A stretch of DNA of 64,000 nt from Halospina denitrificans (GTDB lineage Bacteria; Pseudomonadota; Gammaproteobacteria; Pseudomonadales; Oleiphilaceae): assembly GCF_004364635.1 (NCBI RefSeq), contig NZ_SOAX01000001.1, positions 1 through 64,000 on the forward strand, read 5' to 3'. The translations under genes and the position numbers were made by a program. Of the stretch, positions 24,118 to 33,440 are shown piece after piece (position 1 is the stretch's first letter; every line of letters begins with the position of its first letter). The notes beneath the pieces were generated by a model that saw only the letters and a list, made by a program, of their open reading frames with translations, had not been told where the DNA came from and ran no database searches.

Positions 24118-25260
24118 ATGGGCGCCGAGACCCCACAAGACAACCAGAGCGACGCGGTACTGTTCGAAACACGCCCCTGCCGTGAGCGCGCCATGGGCAT
24201 CATCACCCTGAACAACCCGCGCAAGTTCAACATCCTGACCCTGCCCATGGTCCGGGCCATCCAGAAACAGCTGGAGGACTGGGCCGAGGACGACAACATT
24301 GCACTGATCGTGCTCTGTGGCGCCGGGGAGAAAGCCTTCTGCGCGGGGGGCGACGTCCGAACCATTCACGACGTTGTGAAGGAGACCAAGGGCCGCCCCG
24401 AGAATGAGGGGGAACAGTTCTTCGCGGCCGAGTACCGCATGGACTACACCCTGGCAACCCACCCCAAGCCCATTGTCTGCTGGGGTCAGGGCATCGTCAT
24501 GGGCGGTGGGCTGGGGATGATGAACGCCTCGCGCTACCGCCTGGTTACCCCGGACCTGAAGATGGGTATGCCGGAAGTGCGCATCGGTTTCTTCCCGGAT
24601 GTGGGCGCCAGCCGCTTCCTCAATCGCCTGCCGGGCAGCATTGGCATGTTCATGGGCCTGACCGGAGCCACGCTCAATATCGCGGACGCGCTTCGGGTGG
24701 GGCTGGCGGATTTCGGGGTTCCCAACGACGCCTTCCCGGAAATGTTGGATCGCCTGAGCGAGCAGGACTGGGCACACTCGGAAGCCACAAACGACCGCTA
24801 TCTGCAGGAAATCCTGCATGACTTCGCGGGCCAGTATCCGCTCGACCTGTCGCACTCCGAGCTGGAGCACCACGAACAGTTCATCAGCCGCGTCTGCCGG
24901 GGCTCGGATGTAGTGGCCGTAGTCAATGAGATCCTGGAGGCCGAGGCGGAGACCGATTGGTTCCGACAGGCCCAGGATAATCTTCGCAGCGGTTGCCCGG
25001 CATCAGCACACCTGGTCTTTGAACTGCTCCACCGGGGACTGCAGCAGGACCTGCGCGATATATTCCTGATGGAGCTGACCGTGGCGGTTAACTGCACCCG
25101 CCACCGGGATTTCCTGGAGGGCGTGCGTGCCCGCCTGGTGGACAAGGACAACCAGCCACGCTGGATTCACAAGGATGTGGCGAGTGTTCCGAAGGCCTGG
25201 GTGAAATCGCATTTCACCTCGCCCTGGCCGGACGGGGAACATCCGCTTAGGGATCTGTAA
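24118..25260 (+). CDS. Enoyl-CoA hydratase/isomerase-family, probable 3-hydroxyisobutyryl-CoA hydrolase
   Basis: A 380-residue crotonase-fold protein. Oxyanion-hole parts are clear: KAFCAGGDVRTIHD (about 75-88) and GQGIVMGGGLGMMNASRYR (about 122-140), followed by the PEVRIGFFPDVGASRFL stretch typical of the hydrolase/HIBCH branch, which is also longer than plain hydratases. HIBCH acts in valine breakdown. Specificity cannot be proved from sequence. ATG 24118 has GTAAGGAG 9 bases upstream. It follows ppnN by 72 bases and may share its transcript. Confidence 0.85.
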   Translation: MGAETPQDNQSDAVLFETRPCRERAMGIITLNNPRKFNILTLPMVRAIQKQLEDWAEDDNIALIVLCGAGEKAFCAGGDVRTIHDVVKETKGRPENEGEQFFAAEYRMDYTLATHPKPIVCWGQGIVMGGGLGMMNASRYRLVTPDLKMGMPEVRIGFFPDVGASRFLNRLPGSIGMFMGLTGATLNIADALRVGLADFGVPNDAFPEMLDRLSEQDWAHSEATNDRYLQEILHDFAGQYPLDLSHSELEHHEQFISRVCRGSDVVAVVNEILEAEAETDWFRQAQDNLRSGCPASAHLVFELLHRGLQQDLRDIFLMELTVAVNCTRHRDFLEGVRARLVDKDNQPRWIHKDVASVPKAWVKSHFTSPWPDGEHPLRDL

Positions 25261-25270
25261 CCGGCGGGTG

Positions 25271-25951
25271 TCAATCCCTGGCGTTGCGCAGCATCATCAC
25301 CAGGTCCTGGTTGCCATTGGCGCTGGCAATGTCCAGTGCCGTTCGGCCATTCGGGCTCTCGTAGCCCACATTGGCATCCGCATCCACGATGACGCCGGCG
25401 AGCAGAAGGTCGTTGCGCGCCACGACCCGCATCAGCAGTGACTCCCCGGCCTCGTTGACAACGTTCACATCGGCGCCGGCTCTGAGCAACCGCTTGGTGA
25501 CCACCAGCTGGCTGTTGAGCACCGCGTAACTCAGCGCGGTATCTCCGTTATCATTCCTGGCCTCAATGTCCGCCCCGGCGGTGAGCAACATATCCACAAT
25601 GCGCTCATACCCGACACTGGCGGCTGCCATCAGGGGTGTTGTGCCATCCGGCCGGCCCCGGTCCGGGTCAGCGCCCTGGCGCAGCAGGGTCCAGACCACC
25701 GCATCGTGCTCATTCGCAGCCGCCAGGAAGAGCGGCGTTCCATCAGGGCTCATGGCGTTGATCTGGGCACCAGCGTCCAGCCGCGACTCGACCCAGTCAA
25801 CGTTGCCCTTGGCGGCGGCATCCATGAGGGTTGTCCGTTCGCTGGTTTCGATCCGGCTGCGATCCACCTCGGGAGTGCTGCCGCAGGCCGACAGGCCAAG
25901 AATGCCGGCAAGCAGCAGGGTTTTCAGACCAAACCGTTCAATCGCGTTCAT
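25271..25951 (-). CDS. Ankyrin-repeat lipoprotein
   Basis: A 226-residue protein with a lipoprotein signal (LSACG, Cys about 23) and five to six ankyrin repeats (about 40-222; for example DGTTPLMAAASVGYERIVDM, DNGDTALSYAVLNSQ, NGRTALDIASANGNQDLVMM). It should be anchored in the outer or inner membrane and face the periplasm, where ankyrin repeats would bind a partner protein. It is convergent with the preceding gene (10-base gap) and lies downstream of tmcA in the same direction. Confidence 0.87.
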   Translation of the reverse strand: MNAIERFGLKTLLLAGILGLSACGSTPEVDRSRIETSERTTLMDAAAKGNVDWVESRLDAGAQINAMSPDGTPLFLAAANEHDAVVWTLLRQGADPDRGRPDGTTPLMAAASVGYERIVDMLLTAGADIEARNDNGDTALSYAVLNSQLVVTKRLLRAGADVNVVNEAGESLLMRVVARNDLLLAGVIVDADANVGYESPNGRTALDIASANGNQDLVMMLRNARD

Positions 25952-26022
25952 GAGGAGGCGCTCTCAGTCTTGAATGTTTGGCGTATTGTTGGTGGATCAC
26001 ATGCAAAATGAAACCGAAGCGG

Positions 26023-28122
26023 TCACAAACCCGGGCTGAGGGTCTCGGGCAGACACTGAAGGGCCAGTTCGCGCAGCCGCTTCAGGCCCTGGCGGCGCCC
26101 GTCGATCAGCGCCTCCCGGCGCAGGGTTTCCCACCCGGCCCCGTCGATGACCGCGCGCTGCCAGAGTTGTCGGTCCGCTTGCGGCCAACGGAGCCCGGCG
26201 TCTTGCGTCAGTGCATCGAGGCGGTTCAGGGGCAGGCGGGTCGGTTCCAGCTCGCGAAAGCCGTGAACAAAAGCGTAGAGTTCCCGCCGGTCCGCGTCCG
26301 TCAGGGCTGATCCTTCCGGGTCATGCGGTTCGGGCAGCAGTGTCTGCAACCGGCTTAGCAGTTCGGGCTCCAGGCGCTGAAAACTCGATTGCAGCCAGGG
26401 CCAGTGCTGGGCAAAGCGTTGGCGCTGAGCCTCGCAGAGAGTCTCACCCTTAGTCGTCAGGGGTTTTCCGAGCATGGCCGCGTGGCTCCCGCTGGCGGCG
26501 TCGCGCCGGGTTCCCAGCCGCAGCAGGCGGAAGCCGGCCGCCGTCCAGAAATCCAACAGGTCCGGGGTGGCGCCGAAGCTCACTCCGAGAAGATCCGCCC
26601 CCCCTTCCAGAACGGCCCTTTCCACCCGCGCCAGCAGCTCCAGCCCAATACCGCGGCGCCGCCACGCGGCGTGCACGGCAATACGGGTCACCCGTGAATA
26701 GCGCAGCCGGGCCGCCTCCGGATCACCCCCCTGGAAGGCCAGGGACTGCGCCATCAGGTGCCCCCGGGGGCGCCGCTGCCCCAGCCAGACCGCCCGCGCA
26801 AGGGCTTCCTCCAGTCCCCCCTCGTGGAGCACCCAGGCGACACCCACAGGCCGGCCGTCAACCAGGGCGGCATGCAGTTCCGTGTCCGGGTCGTCCAGGA
26901 GCTGGCGAAGGTCATCCGGGGAGGTCTGGTAATGGGCACTGACCAACAACCCCATCAGATCCGACAGGAGCCCCTCATCCGCGAGCAGCTGATCCTGGGA
27001 TACAGGTTCGTAAACGGGGCGTTGCTCACTGGCATTGGACTCCGGAAGGTCCGCGTCCAGACAGAGAAGACGGTTCATCAGCGCCTCCAGCGGATCATCC
27101 GGGGCCCAACGGATCGGTGTGGTGAGTTCAATCTGCTGCCAGCCCGGATGGTCGCGGTCCAGGATGGCGCGAAAGCGCAGGTCAAACCCCCGCCCAGTGC
27201 CCTCGTAACCGTGCACCGTGGTAGCCAGTGCCATGCGGGGCCAATGCGCCACCAGGGCGCTGAGCATAGGCACCGGCAGTGTGGCCGCCTCGTCCACCAG
27301 CAACAGGTCCAGCTCTGGTGGATTGCGCAGCAATTCATCCGGCGCCCCGAAATGGACCCCGTCCCGAGACTCCGGCGCGATGAAATCCCAGAAGCTGCCC
27401 AGAGCCGAGGGCCGCGCCGCCGTGATGCCCACCCTGCAACCCGACTCCCTGACCAACCGGCTTGCCGCCATCCCAAGCGCGGCAGACTTGCCCCGGCCCC
27501 GGTCCGCCCTGAGTACGCGCGGTGCCGGCACTGTTTCGCGCGCCAGCGCGAGTATGGCATCCACGGCGCTCTGTTGGTCCGACGTTGGGCCGGCAGGTCG
27601 CTCCACCGTTTTGGTCGGCGTTAACGGTGGCGAGAGGTACTGTGCCTCGGGCGTAATAAGCCCATGAGGCGGCTGAACCGCCTCTGTTTCCAGGATTCGG
27701 GCCAGGCGGGCGAGGAATCGGTAAGGCGGCTGATGATGCCGAAGCCGGTCATAGTCCGGATCCGGTCCCTGGGCCCATTCGTCCAGCGGCGGCACCACCC
27801 AGACCAGCAGGCCTCCGCCGACCAGGGCACCGCTGACTGCGCCCAATCCGGAGGGATGGGTACCCGAATGACTGTCCCAGACAATCAGTTCCAGATCCCG
27901 CCCCAGCCACTGCCGTGCCTCGGAACCGCTGCACTGGAAAAGGCCGAGAGCCTGGGTTTCGTCGCCAACCCAGAGGCCCTCGCCACCGATCGCGCCCGCC
28001 ACGGCCGCAGCCTGCTCCCGTCCCCAGTCGCGCGGCCCGGCAATTACCAGCACCGCCCGGTGCCGGCTGCGGGCCAGGGAAGATCGAGCCCGTGTCACCC
28101 AGTCGGACAGCACCGCCTCCAT
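26023..28122 (-). CDS. tmcA: tRNA(Met) cytidine acetyltransferase TmcA
   Basis: A 699-residue protein with the TmcA domain order: N-terminal DUF1726-like domain (about 1-170), an RNA-helicase-like ATPase with the P-loop DRGRGKSAA (about 205-213) and LLVDEAATLPVPML (motif II), a GNAT acetyltransferase domain with RRRGIGLELL (about 480-490), and a C-terminal tRNA-binding region. It makes N4-acetylcytidine at the wobble base of elongator tRNA-Met, using ATP and acetyl-CoA. It begins 2 bases after the end of the DUF2237 gene, so the two are in one unit. Confidence 0.93.
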   Translation of the reverse strand: MEAVLSDWVTRARSSLARSRHRAVLVIAGPRDWGREQAAAVAGAIGGEGLWVGDETQALGLFQCSGSEARQWLGRDLELIVWDSHSGTHPSGLGAVSGALVGGGLLVWVVPPLDEWAQGPDPDYDRLRHHQPPYRFLARLARILETEAVQPPHGLITPEAQYLSPPLTPTKTVERPAGPTSDQQSAVDAILALARETVPAPRVLRADRGRGKSAALGMAASRLVRESGCRVGITAARPSALGSFWDFIAPESRDGVHFGAPDELLRNPPELDLLLVDEAATLPVPMLSALVAHWPRMALATTVHGYEGTGRGFDLRFRAILDRDHPGWQQIELTTPIRWAPDDPLEALMNRLLCLDADLPESNASEQRPVYEPVSQDQLLADEGLLSDLMGLLVSAHYQTSPDDLRQLLDDPDTELHAALVDGRPVGVAWVLHEGGLEEALARAVWLGQRRPRGHLMAQSLAFQGGDPEAARLRYSRVTRIAVHAAWRRRGIGLELLARVERAVLEGGADLLGVSFGATPDLLDFWTAAGFRLLRLGTRRDAASGSHAAMLGKPLTTKGETLCEAQRQRFAQHWPWLQSSFQRLEPELLSRLQTLLPEPHDPEGSALTDADRRELYAFVHGFRELEPTRLPLNRLDALTQDAGLRWPQADRQLWQRAVIDGAGWETLRREALIDGRRQGLKRLRELALQCLPETLSPGL

Positions 28123-28124
28123 GG

Positions 28125-28508
28125 TCAGTTCAGGTCTACCGCGTAGGGCTTCAGTTCTGCCAAACCCGCGTATTCCAGCATGGATTCATGGGTGGCCTGC
28201 AGCACGACCCGGGGCGCGCAGCCGGCGTCATGGGCCTCTTTCCAGCGGGCGGCACAGAGGCACCAGCGGTCACCGGGTTTCAGCCCTTCGAAGCCGAACT
28301 CGGGCCTTGGGGTAGACAGGTCATTGCCCCGGGCGTTGGAGAACTCCAGGAAGGCCTCGGTCACTTCACTGCAGACCGCGTGCACGCCCATGTCGTCTCT
28401 GCCCACGTGGCAGCACCCGTCCCGGTAGAAGCCGGTCATGGGGTCATATCCGCAGGCTTTGAGGGACTCGCCCAGTACATTGCGCTGCACACTCTGCGTC
28501 TCACTCAT
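28125..28508 (-). CDS. DUF2237-family protein
   Basis: A 127-residue protein matching DUF2237: RNVLGESLKACG, TGFYRDGCCHVGRDDMG, VHAVCSEVTEAFLEFS, GDRWCLCAARWKEA and APRVVLQATHE are its conserved blocks. Several Cys and His residues suggest metal binding or redox use. Its function is not known. ATG 28508 lies after GAGGGTAAT; the upstream frame runs over the divergent helicase promoter. Confidence 0.88.
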   Translation of the reverse strand: MSETQSVQRNVLGESLKACGYDPMTGFYRDGCCHVGRDDMGVHAVCSEVTEAFLEFSNARGNDLSTPRPEFGFEGLKPGDRWCLCAARWKEAHDAGCAPRVVLQATHESMLEYAGLAELKPYAVDLN

Positions 28509-28572
28509 TCCATTACCCTCTTGGTTGTCTGTGCCGTTACAATAGGCGCGCGCTGCGGGAGCCGAACCGATC

Positions 28573-30816
28573 ATGATGTCACTGACCGACGAACAGAAAG
28601 CCATTGTCACCCTGGGCTACCAGCACTGCGTGATCACGGCCGTGGCCGGCAGCGGCAAGACCACCACCCTGGCCTGGCGCATCCGCCACCTGCTCGAGCA
28701 GGGCCACGACCCCGAGCGCATGCTCATCCTGATGTTCAACCGCAGCGCCCGCGCCGATTTCCAGCGCAAGCTCCAGGAACTCTGCCAGGGAACCCGGTTA
28801 CGGCTCCCGGAAATACGAACCTATCATGCCATGGGGCTGCGGCTGTATCGGCGTTTTATCAAGGAAGGCTATCTGCCCGCCTTCCAGGGGGAAGTGCTGA
28901 CCGAACAGGAGGTCAACTTCCAGGCCTGGCTGCTGACCCAGCAACTGGCACCCGAGGACCTCCAGGACGAAGTCCGGCGCAACAAGAAGGAATTCGTGGA
29001 GACGGCCACCGCCTTCATAGACCGGGTAAAAACCACCCTGAAGCCTCCCGAGACCGTCTTCGAAGCCCTCGGCTTCGAGAATCGCCACCGTTACCTGCTG
29101 GACGTCTTCCATGCCTTCGAGCAGTGGCGCCGGGACCACCGCCGCATCACCTTCGCGGACATGCTCCACGAACCCGTCGTTGCCATCCACAACAACCCGC
29201 CGCTGCAGCAACTGGTGGGCAACAAGATGGACCTGATCCTGGTGGACGAGTACCAGGACACCAACGAGATCCAGCACCTGCTGCTCAAGTACGTCGCCGG
29301 CGAGCGCGCCCGCGTCACGGTGGTGGGCGACCCGGACCAGACCATCTACGAATTCCGGGGCGCGCGGCCGGATTTCATCCTGTCCCGCTTCCGCGAGGAA
29401 TTCCCGGAGCCGGTGTCCCTGAACCTCTCCTACACCTTCCGCTACGGGCACCGGGTGGCTCTGCTGGCCAACCACCTGATTGCCCACAACCAGGACCGCA
29501 AGGACGTGCTCTGCCATTCCCATCCGGACACGCCGGACACGGACGTACACCTGACGGCGGTGCGCGAGGACGCGGACTACATCATCCGAATGGCCCAGGA
29601 ACGCATGGAAGCCGGGGAGCCACTCAATGACGTGGCGGTGCTGGTGCGTGTCTGGAGCCAGAGCGTGCCTATCGAACTCAAGCTGCTGGCGCGCCAGATC
29701 CCCTACCGGATCGACGCCCACAAGGGCGCGCTCTTCACCCGCGAGATGGACAGCCTGATGCACCTGCTGGCCCTGGCCGCCGGCGAGCACCGCCAGCCGG
29801 GGAACGAAACCGCCTTCCGGGAACGGCGCCAGCTCTTCCAGCAACTGATGCGCTTTCCCCATTGCGGGCTGAAGGAACCGGAACTCAATGCCATGACGGA
29901 CTGGCTGGCCGGGTTCAGCTGCGACTGGGGCAAGGTGCTCCAGTCCATGGACACCAGCAACCTCAAGCCCCTGCCCGCCCGCAAGCTCCGCAAGTTGGGC
30001 GAGGCCCTGGAGGCGGCGGAGAGCAGCCAAATGCCGGCCCACAGAATCATCGAGGACTACGCCAATACCACGGAGCTGTTCGAGGGCATCCGCAGCCTGG
30101 CGCTGACCCATGAAACGGCGGATGAGCGCATCGGCACCGTAACCGGTTTCCAGCGCTACCTGAGCACCCTGGACCTGGACGCCGCGACGGCCCTCAAGCA
30201 TCTTCGGGAACTCAAGGCACGGGCGGGCTCCGGCGAACAGAACGGGGTGCACCTGTCCACCATCCACCGCACCAAGGGGCTGGAGTGGCCGGTAGTCATC
30301 ATCCCCGGGCTGCAGGAGAAGGTCTTCCCCTACACCGCCCGGGGCGACGAGAACCTCGCCTCACTGCTGGAAAGCGAGCGGCGCCTGCTCTACGTGGGCA
30401 TGACGCGCGCTATCAACAGTCTGCACCTTCTGACCTGCAGTGACACGGAAGGCGATGACCGACTGCCGAGCCGCTTCGTGGCCGAGTTCCACTTCGGGCT
30501 CAGCAACGAGCTTGGCGGCACCCTGCATGGGCGCGACTCAGGGGGAAGGATCACGCTTTCAGAGCCGGCCTCAACCATCGCCCACCGCTACGCCAAGCTC
30601 CATGACACCGACCTGGACTGCCCTGCGCCGCCGGAACCCGACGCCAATAACGCATCGCCAGTATGGCACGCGCGTGAAGTGGAGCATGTGCTCTTTGGAG
30701 CGGGTAGCATCCTGCGCGAGGACGACACCTCCTTTGAGGTGCGTTTCCACTCAGGACGGGTCCTGAACTTCAGCAAGAAGAGCGCCCACCTGTATTTCAG
30801 CGCGCTCTCACACTGA
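28573..30816 (+). CDS. UvrD/REP-type DNA helicase, second paralogue
   Basis: A 747-residue SF1 helicase that is clearly different from UvrD. It has VAGSGKTTTLAWRI (Walker A, about 26-33), MLILMFNRSARADFQ (motif Ia), LVDEYQDTNEIQ (motif II), GDPDQTIYEFRGA (III), TYTFRYGHR-like region (IV), STIHRTKGLEWPVVI (V) and YVGMTRAINSL (VI). The C-terminal 90 residues are unlike UvrD or Rep and end with a short beta region. The role is probably DNA repair or removal of replication blocks. ATG 28573 or the next codon is the start. Confidence 0.88.
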   Translation: MMSLTDEQKAIVTLGYQHCVITAVAGSGKTTTLAWRIRHLLEQGHDPERMLILMFNRSARADFQRKLQELCQGTRLRLPEIRTYHAMGLRLYRRFIKEGYLPAFQGEVLTEQEVNFQAWLLTQQLAPEDLQDEVRRNKKEFVETATAFIDRVKTTLKPPETVFEALGFENRHRYLLDVFHAFEQWRRDHRRITFADMLHEPVVAIHNNPPLQQLVGNKMDLILVDEYQDTNEIQHLLLKYVAGERARVTVVGDPDQTIYEFRGARPDFILSRFREEFPEPVSLNLSYTFRYGHRVALLANHLIAHNQDRKDVLCHSHPDTPDTDVHLTAVREDADYIIRMAQERMEAGEPLNDVAVLVRVWSQSVPIELKLLARQIPYRIDAHKGALFTREMDSLMHLLALAAGEHRQPGNETAFRERRQLFQQLMRFPHCGLKEPELNAMTDWLAGFSCDWGKVLQSMDTSNLKPLPARKLRKLGEALEAAESSQMPAHRIIEDYANTTELFEGIRSLALTHETADERIGTVTGFQRYLSTLDLDAATALKHLRELKARAGSGEQNGVHLSTIHRTKGLEWPVVIIPGLQEKVFPYTARGDENLASLLESERRLLYVGMTRAINSLHLLTCSDTEGDDRLPSRFVAEFHFGLSNELGGTLHGRDSGGRITLSEPASTIAHRYAKLHDTDLDCPAPPEPDANNASPVWHAREVEHVLFGAGSILREDDTSFEVRFHSGRVLNFSKKSAHLYFSALSH

Positions 30817-30824
30817 CGCCGGTT

Positions 30825-31187
30825 TCAGCCGAACAGCCAGCTGCCCGGGTCCGGGTGAGCCCGACCCTCGTTCAGGGCAACCATGCCCTTCACGCAACGG
30901 ATGATGAACCAGACCACGGCCCAGATCAGGATCAGGACGCCAATTCCAATCAGTACTGTCATGCTCCCCACCACAGCGTAGAGGAGACCGATCCAGAAGG
31001 TCCGGATCTGAAAGCGATAGTGGCTTCGGAGGCGCTCGTCGGGGTCTGTCGCATTCACGTACGCGATGATCACACCAATAACAGCCGTAATGCTGAAGCT
31101 GAAAATACCGTTCAGAAAACTGGCCAGATAAAGGACATAAACAATCATTGGCCAGGTCTTGTCAGGCGGCGTCTCAATGTAGTTCAT
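30825..31187 (-). CDS. DUF4870-type membrane protein
   Basis: A 120-residue membrane protein with three to four helices (about 14-30, 33-46, 62-95) and the YVLYLASFLNGIFSFS and HYRFQIRTFWIG motifs of DUF4870/Tic20-like proteins. No function is known. It converges with the helicase gene (8-base gap). Confidence 0.82.
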   Translation of the reverse strand: MNYIETPPDKTWPMIVYVLYLASFLNGIFSFSITAVIGVIIAYVNATDPDERLRSHYRFQIRTFWIGLLYAVVGSMTVLIGIGVLILIWAVVWFIIRCVKGMVALNEGRAHPDPGSWLFG

Positions 31188-31239
31188 CGGCGGGCATTCC
31201 TGCGGGTGAATGGAAGGTCAGTGTAGCGGCAAGTCCGGA

Positions 31240-31569
31240 TCACAGCGAGAGAAACGGCATCAGCGCCAGGTAGAGCACCACCCCAATAGCCACCACAGCA
31301 ACCAGCAGGCGCAGTGGGCTCTGGGGGTAAGGGCCTTCCGCCTCATAGCGGGCACGCTCACGGGACTGGCGCTGCTCCTGGTAGTCCGCCAGAAGGGACA
31401 GCGCCTCATCCTCACGATCCTCGTCCTGGAGCCAGATGGCCCCGAAGGAGATCATCCAGGGACTGGGTTCGGTCTCGTAGTACGCGATATCGTGCGAGTC
31501 GAGCAGTTCCCGTACTTCCAGATGCTCGTCCTCGGGAACATTGCGCAGATTCAGCAGCAGACGCGCCAT
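31240..31569 (-). CDS. DUF6164-like protein, C-terminal membrane helix
   Basis: A 109-residue protein. The first 70 residues form a small alpha-beta unit (MARLLLNLRNVPEDE, LLDSHDIAYYETEPS, GAIWLQDEDR) like the DUF2007/DUF6164 group, and a single helix (LRLLVAVVAIGVVLYLALM) anchors the C-terminus. ATG 31569 has AGAAAGGGG before it; a longer frame upstream was rejected. Function unknown. Confidence 0.8.
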   Translation of the reverse strand: MARLLLNLRNVPEDEHLEVRELLDSHDIAYYETEPSPWMISFGAIWLQDEDREDEALSLLADYQEQRQSRERARYEAEGPYPQSPLRLLVAVVAIGVVLYLALMPFLSL

Positions 31570-31654
31570 GCCAACCCCTTTCTGTTGCGGTATCATTGGC
31601 CCGCAGTATACCAGTTCACGGCCACCGGAGCTGAACCGGTGAGGGAGCAACGCG

Positions 31655-32107
31655 ATGTCGACGCCCTTCGAATACCGCCTGCGGGTGCGTTACGCCGAGT
31701 GCGATGCCCAGGGCGTGGTATTCAATGCCCGCTACGGGGATTACGCGGACCTGGCCATGAACGAGTTTGTGCGCACCCTCTTCGGGAACTACCAGAACCT
31801 GCTGGATCAGGACCTGGACATCCAGGTGGTAAGCATGACCATCAACTGGCAGGCTCCGGCGCGCTTTGATGATGTGCTCTGTGCCCGTGTGCAGACACAG
31901 AAACTGGGCAACACGTCGTTCACCATTGGCGTGGATTTCAGCCGTTATCCGGAAGCTGAGCCTGTTGCCCACGCGGAACTGACCTATGTATTCGTCTCCC
32001 CGGACTCGTTGACCAAGAAACCGATTCCGGAGACCATGCGCCAATCCCTGGAACAGGGCGCCCCTGGCGTGGTCATCAGCCACGCGGGCGAAGACCAAAC
32101 CCCTTAA
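31655..32107 (+). CDS. Acyl-CoA thioesterase (hot-dog, 4HBT/YbgC-like)
   Basis: A 150-residue hot-dog-fold enzyme with the YAECDAQGVVFNARYGDY active-site block near the start (Asp of the 4HBT type) and the VVSMTINWQAPARFDDVL strand. It would hydrolyse short or medium acyl-CoA. GAGGGAG precedes the ATG. It is followed 20 bases later by a TatD gene in the same direction. Confidence 0.88.
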   Translation: MSTPFEYRLRVRYAECDAQGVVFNARYGDYADLAMNEFVRTLFGNYQNLLDQDLDIQVVSMTINWQAPARFDDVLCARVQTQKLGNTSFTIGVDFSRYPEAEPVAHAELTYVFVSPDSLTKKPIPETMRQSLEQGAPGVVISHAGEDQTP

Positions 32108-32127
32108 GCGACGATCCGCCGAGACCT

Positions 32128-32949
32128 ATGAGCAAACACAAACGCCGCCCCGTCCCCGTCTTCCACCACCCGATCATCGAGACGCACTGCCACCTGGATT
32201 ACCTCAAGGGCGAGCCACTGGAAGATGTGGTCATGGCGGCGGAGAAGGCGAATATTGAACGTCTGATCACCATTACGGTCTCCCCGGAGAATCTCGACAC
32301 CGTGCACCACCTGGCCTGCGCCCACCCGCGCGTCTACGGCACCCAGGGAATCCACCCCCATGAGGCTGATAACTGGCACGACGGTCTCGACACGAAAATC
32401 CGGGATGCGATGCGGACCAGCCCTAATCGGCTGCTGGCCATCGGCGAGATCGGACTGGATTACCATTACGACTTCAGCGAGCCGGAGACCCAGAAGGCGG
32501 TGTTCCGCAAGCAGCTTCAGATGGCCTCGGAGCTGGACATGCCGGTGGTGATCCATACCCGCGAAGCGGATGAGGACACCATCGAGATCCTGAAGGAGTT
32601 CGAGGGCACGCTGAAGCAGCGGGGTGTGGTGCACAGTTTCACGTCGGGGGAGAAGCTGGCTCGCTATGCACTGGATCAGGGTTGGTACATCGGGTTCAAT
32701 GGGATCTGCACCTTCAAGAAGGCGGAGAATGTTCGCGAGATCATTGATCTGACGCCGGCGGACCGGATCCTGCTGGAGACCGACTCGCCCTTCCTGGCGC
32801 CGGTGCCCTATCGGGGCAAGGAAAACATGCCCTATTACCTACCCTTCGTGGGCGAGTTCATTGCCCAGCACAAGGGGCTCGAGGTGGAGGAGTTTCTGGC
32901 GCAGGCTTATCGGAACAGTGAGGCTTTGTTTTTTCGGAACTCTGGCTAA
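32128..32949 (+). CDS. TatD-family metal-dependent nuclease
   Basis: A 273-residue TIM-barrel hydrolase with all metal ligands of the TatD family: ETHCHLDY (HxH), IGEIGLDYHYDF (Glu), VIHTREADED, VHSFTS and LLETDSPFLAP (Asp). TatD proteins are 3'-5' DNA exonucleases or D-aminoacyl-tRNA deacylase-like enzymes; it is closer to the YcfH-like group than to TatD itself as far as can be told. The stop lies 13 bases before the first hairpin element. Confidence 0.9.
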   Translation: MSKHKRRPVPVFHHPIIETHCHLDYLKGEPLEDVVMAAEKANIERLITITVSPENLDTVHHLACAHPRVYGTQGIHPHEADNWHDGLDTKIRDAMRTSPNRLLAIGEIGLDYHYDFSEPETQKAVFRKQLQMASELDMPVVIHTREADEDTIEILKEFEGTLKQRGVVHSFTSGEKLARYALDQGWYIGFNGICTFKKAENVREIIDLTPADRILLETDSPFLAPVPYRGKENMPYYLPFVGEFIAQHKGLEVEEFLAQAYRNSEALFFRNSG

Positions 32950-32962
32950 GGGGTAAGCCCGA

Positions 32963-33074
32963 TAAGGAGGTTGGGGCCCTTTCTCCGGGAATCGCCACAA
33001 GTACATCCATGTAGGCTGCGCTTCCGCCATCCATGGCTCCAGAGCTTCCCGGAGAAAGGGCCCCAACCTCCTTA
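32963..33074 (+). repeat. 112-bp hairpin element, copy 1
   Basis: Perfect 29-bp inverted arms (32963-32991 and 33046-33074, starting TAAGGAGGTTGGGG) enclose a 54-nt core (32992-33045, starting TCGCCACAAGTACATCC). The core is 52 of 54 identical to that of copy 2 (33441-33552), which is in the opposite orientation, but the arms are unrelated. It lies between convergent tatD and DUF2288 and could act as a two-way terminator, although it has no U-run. Confidence 0.9.
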
Positions 33075-33094
33075 CCGAGCTCCCAACTCCGCGT

Positions 33095-33415
33095 TTAGGC
33101 GACCGGCTGCACCAGAACCCAGGGAGCAACGACCAGTGCCCAGACGCTAGCTTCTTCGTCATGCCACCGCTGCGCTTCATCGGGTTTTACTTCAGTGATG
33201 ATCCCATCACTGATCCACTGCTGGAACTCATCCTTGCGGTCACGGACAAGCGCAACGCCCACCTCGATCAGATCCTGCCCCTCGGCCACGCGAACGACGT
33301 TCCCCCGCGCATAGAACCGCTGCAGCTCATGCCAACCAATGCGGCCAGTCTCCTGAACAAGCTTGGCACGCAGTTCATCATCGTTTTCCGGTATTCCATC
33401 AGTTTCCAGCGACAT
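33095..33415 (-). CDS. DUF2288-family protein
   Basis: A 106-residue protein of the DUF2288 family (ELRAKLVQETGRIGWHELQRF, VRVAEGQDLIEVGVALVRD, VWALVVAPWVLVQ). It is predicted to be soluble and helical; its function is unknown. It lies exactly between the two 112-bp hairpin elements (20 bases from copy 1 and 25 from copy 2), which may isolate it from its neighbours. Confidence 0.87.
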   Translation of the reverse strand: MSLETDGIPENDDELRAKLVQETGRIGWHELQRFYARGNVVRVAEGQDLIEVGVALVRDRKDEFQQWISDGIITEVKPDEAQRWHDEEASVWALVVAPWVLVQPVA

Positions 33416-33440
33416 TTGGCGAACTCCACTTAACTCAGAA

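Noticed and set aside
22612-24873. Long minus-strand frame (753 codons) opposite ppnN and the hydrolase gene
   Set aside because: It crosses two confident genes on the other strand and has shadow composition.
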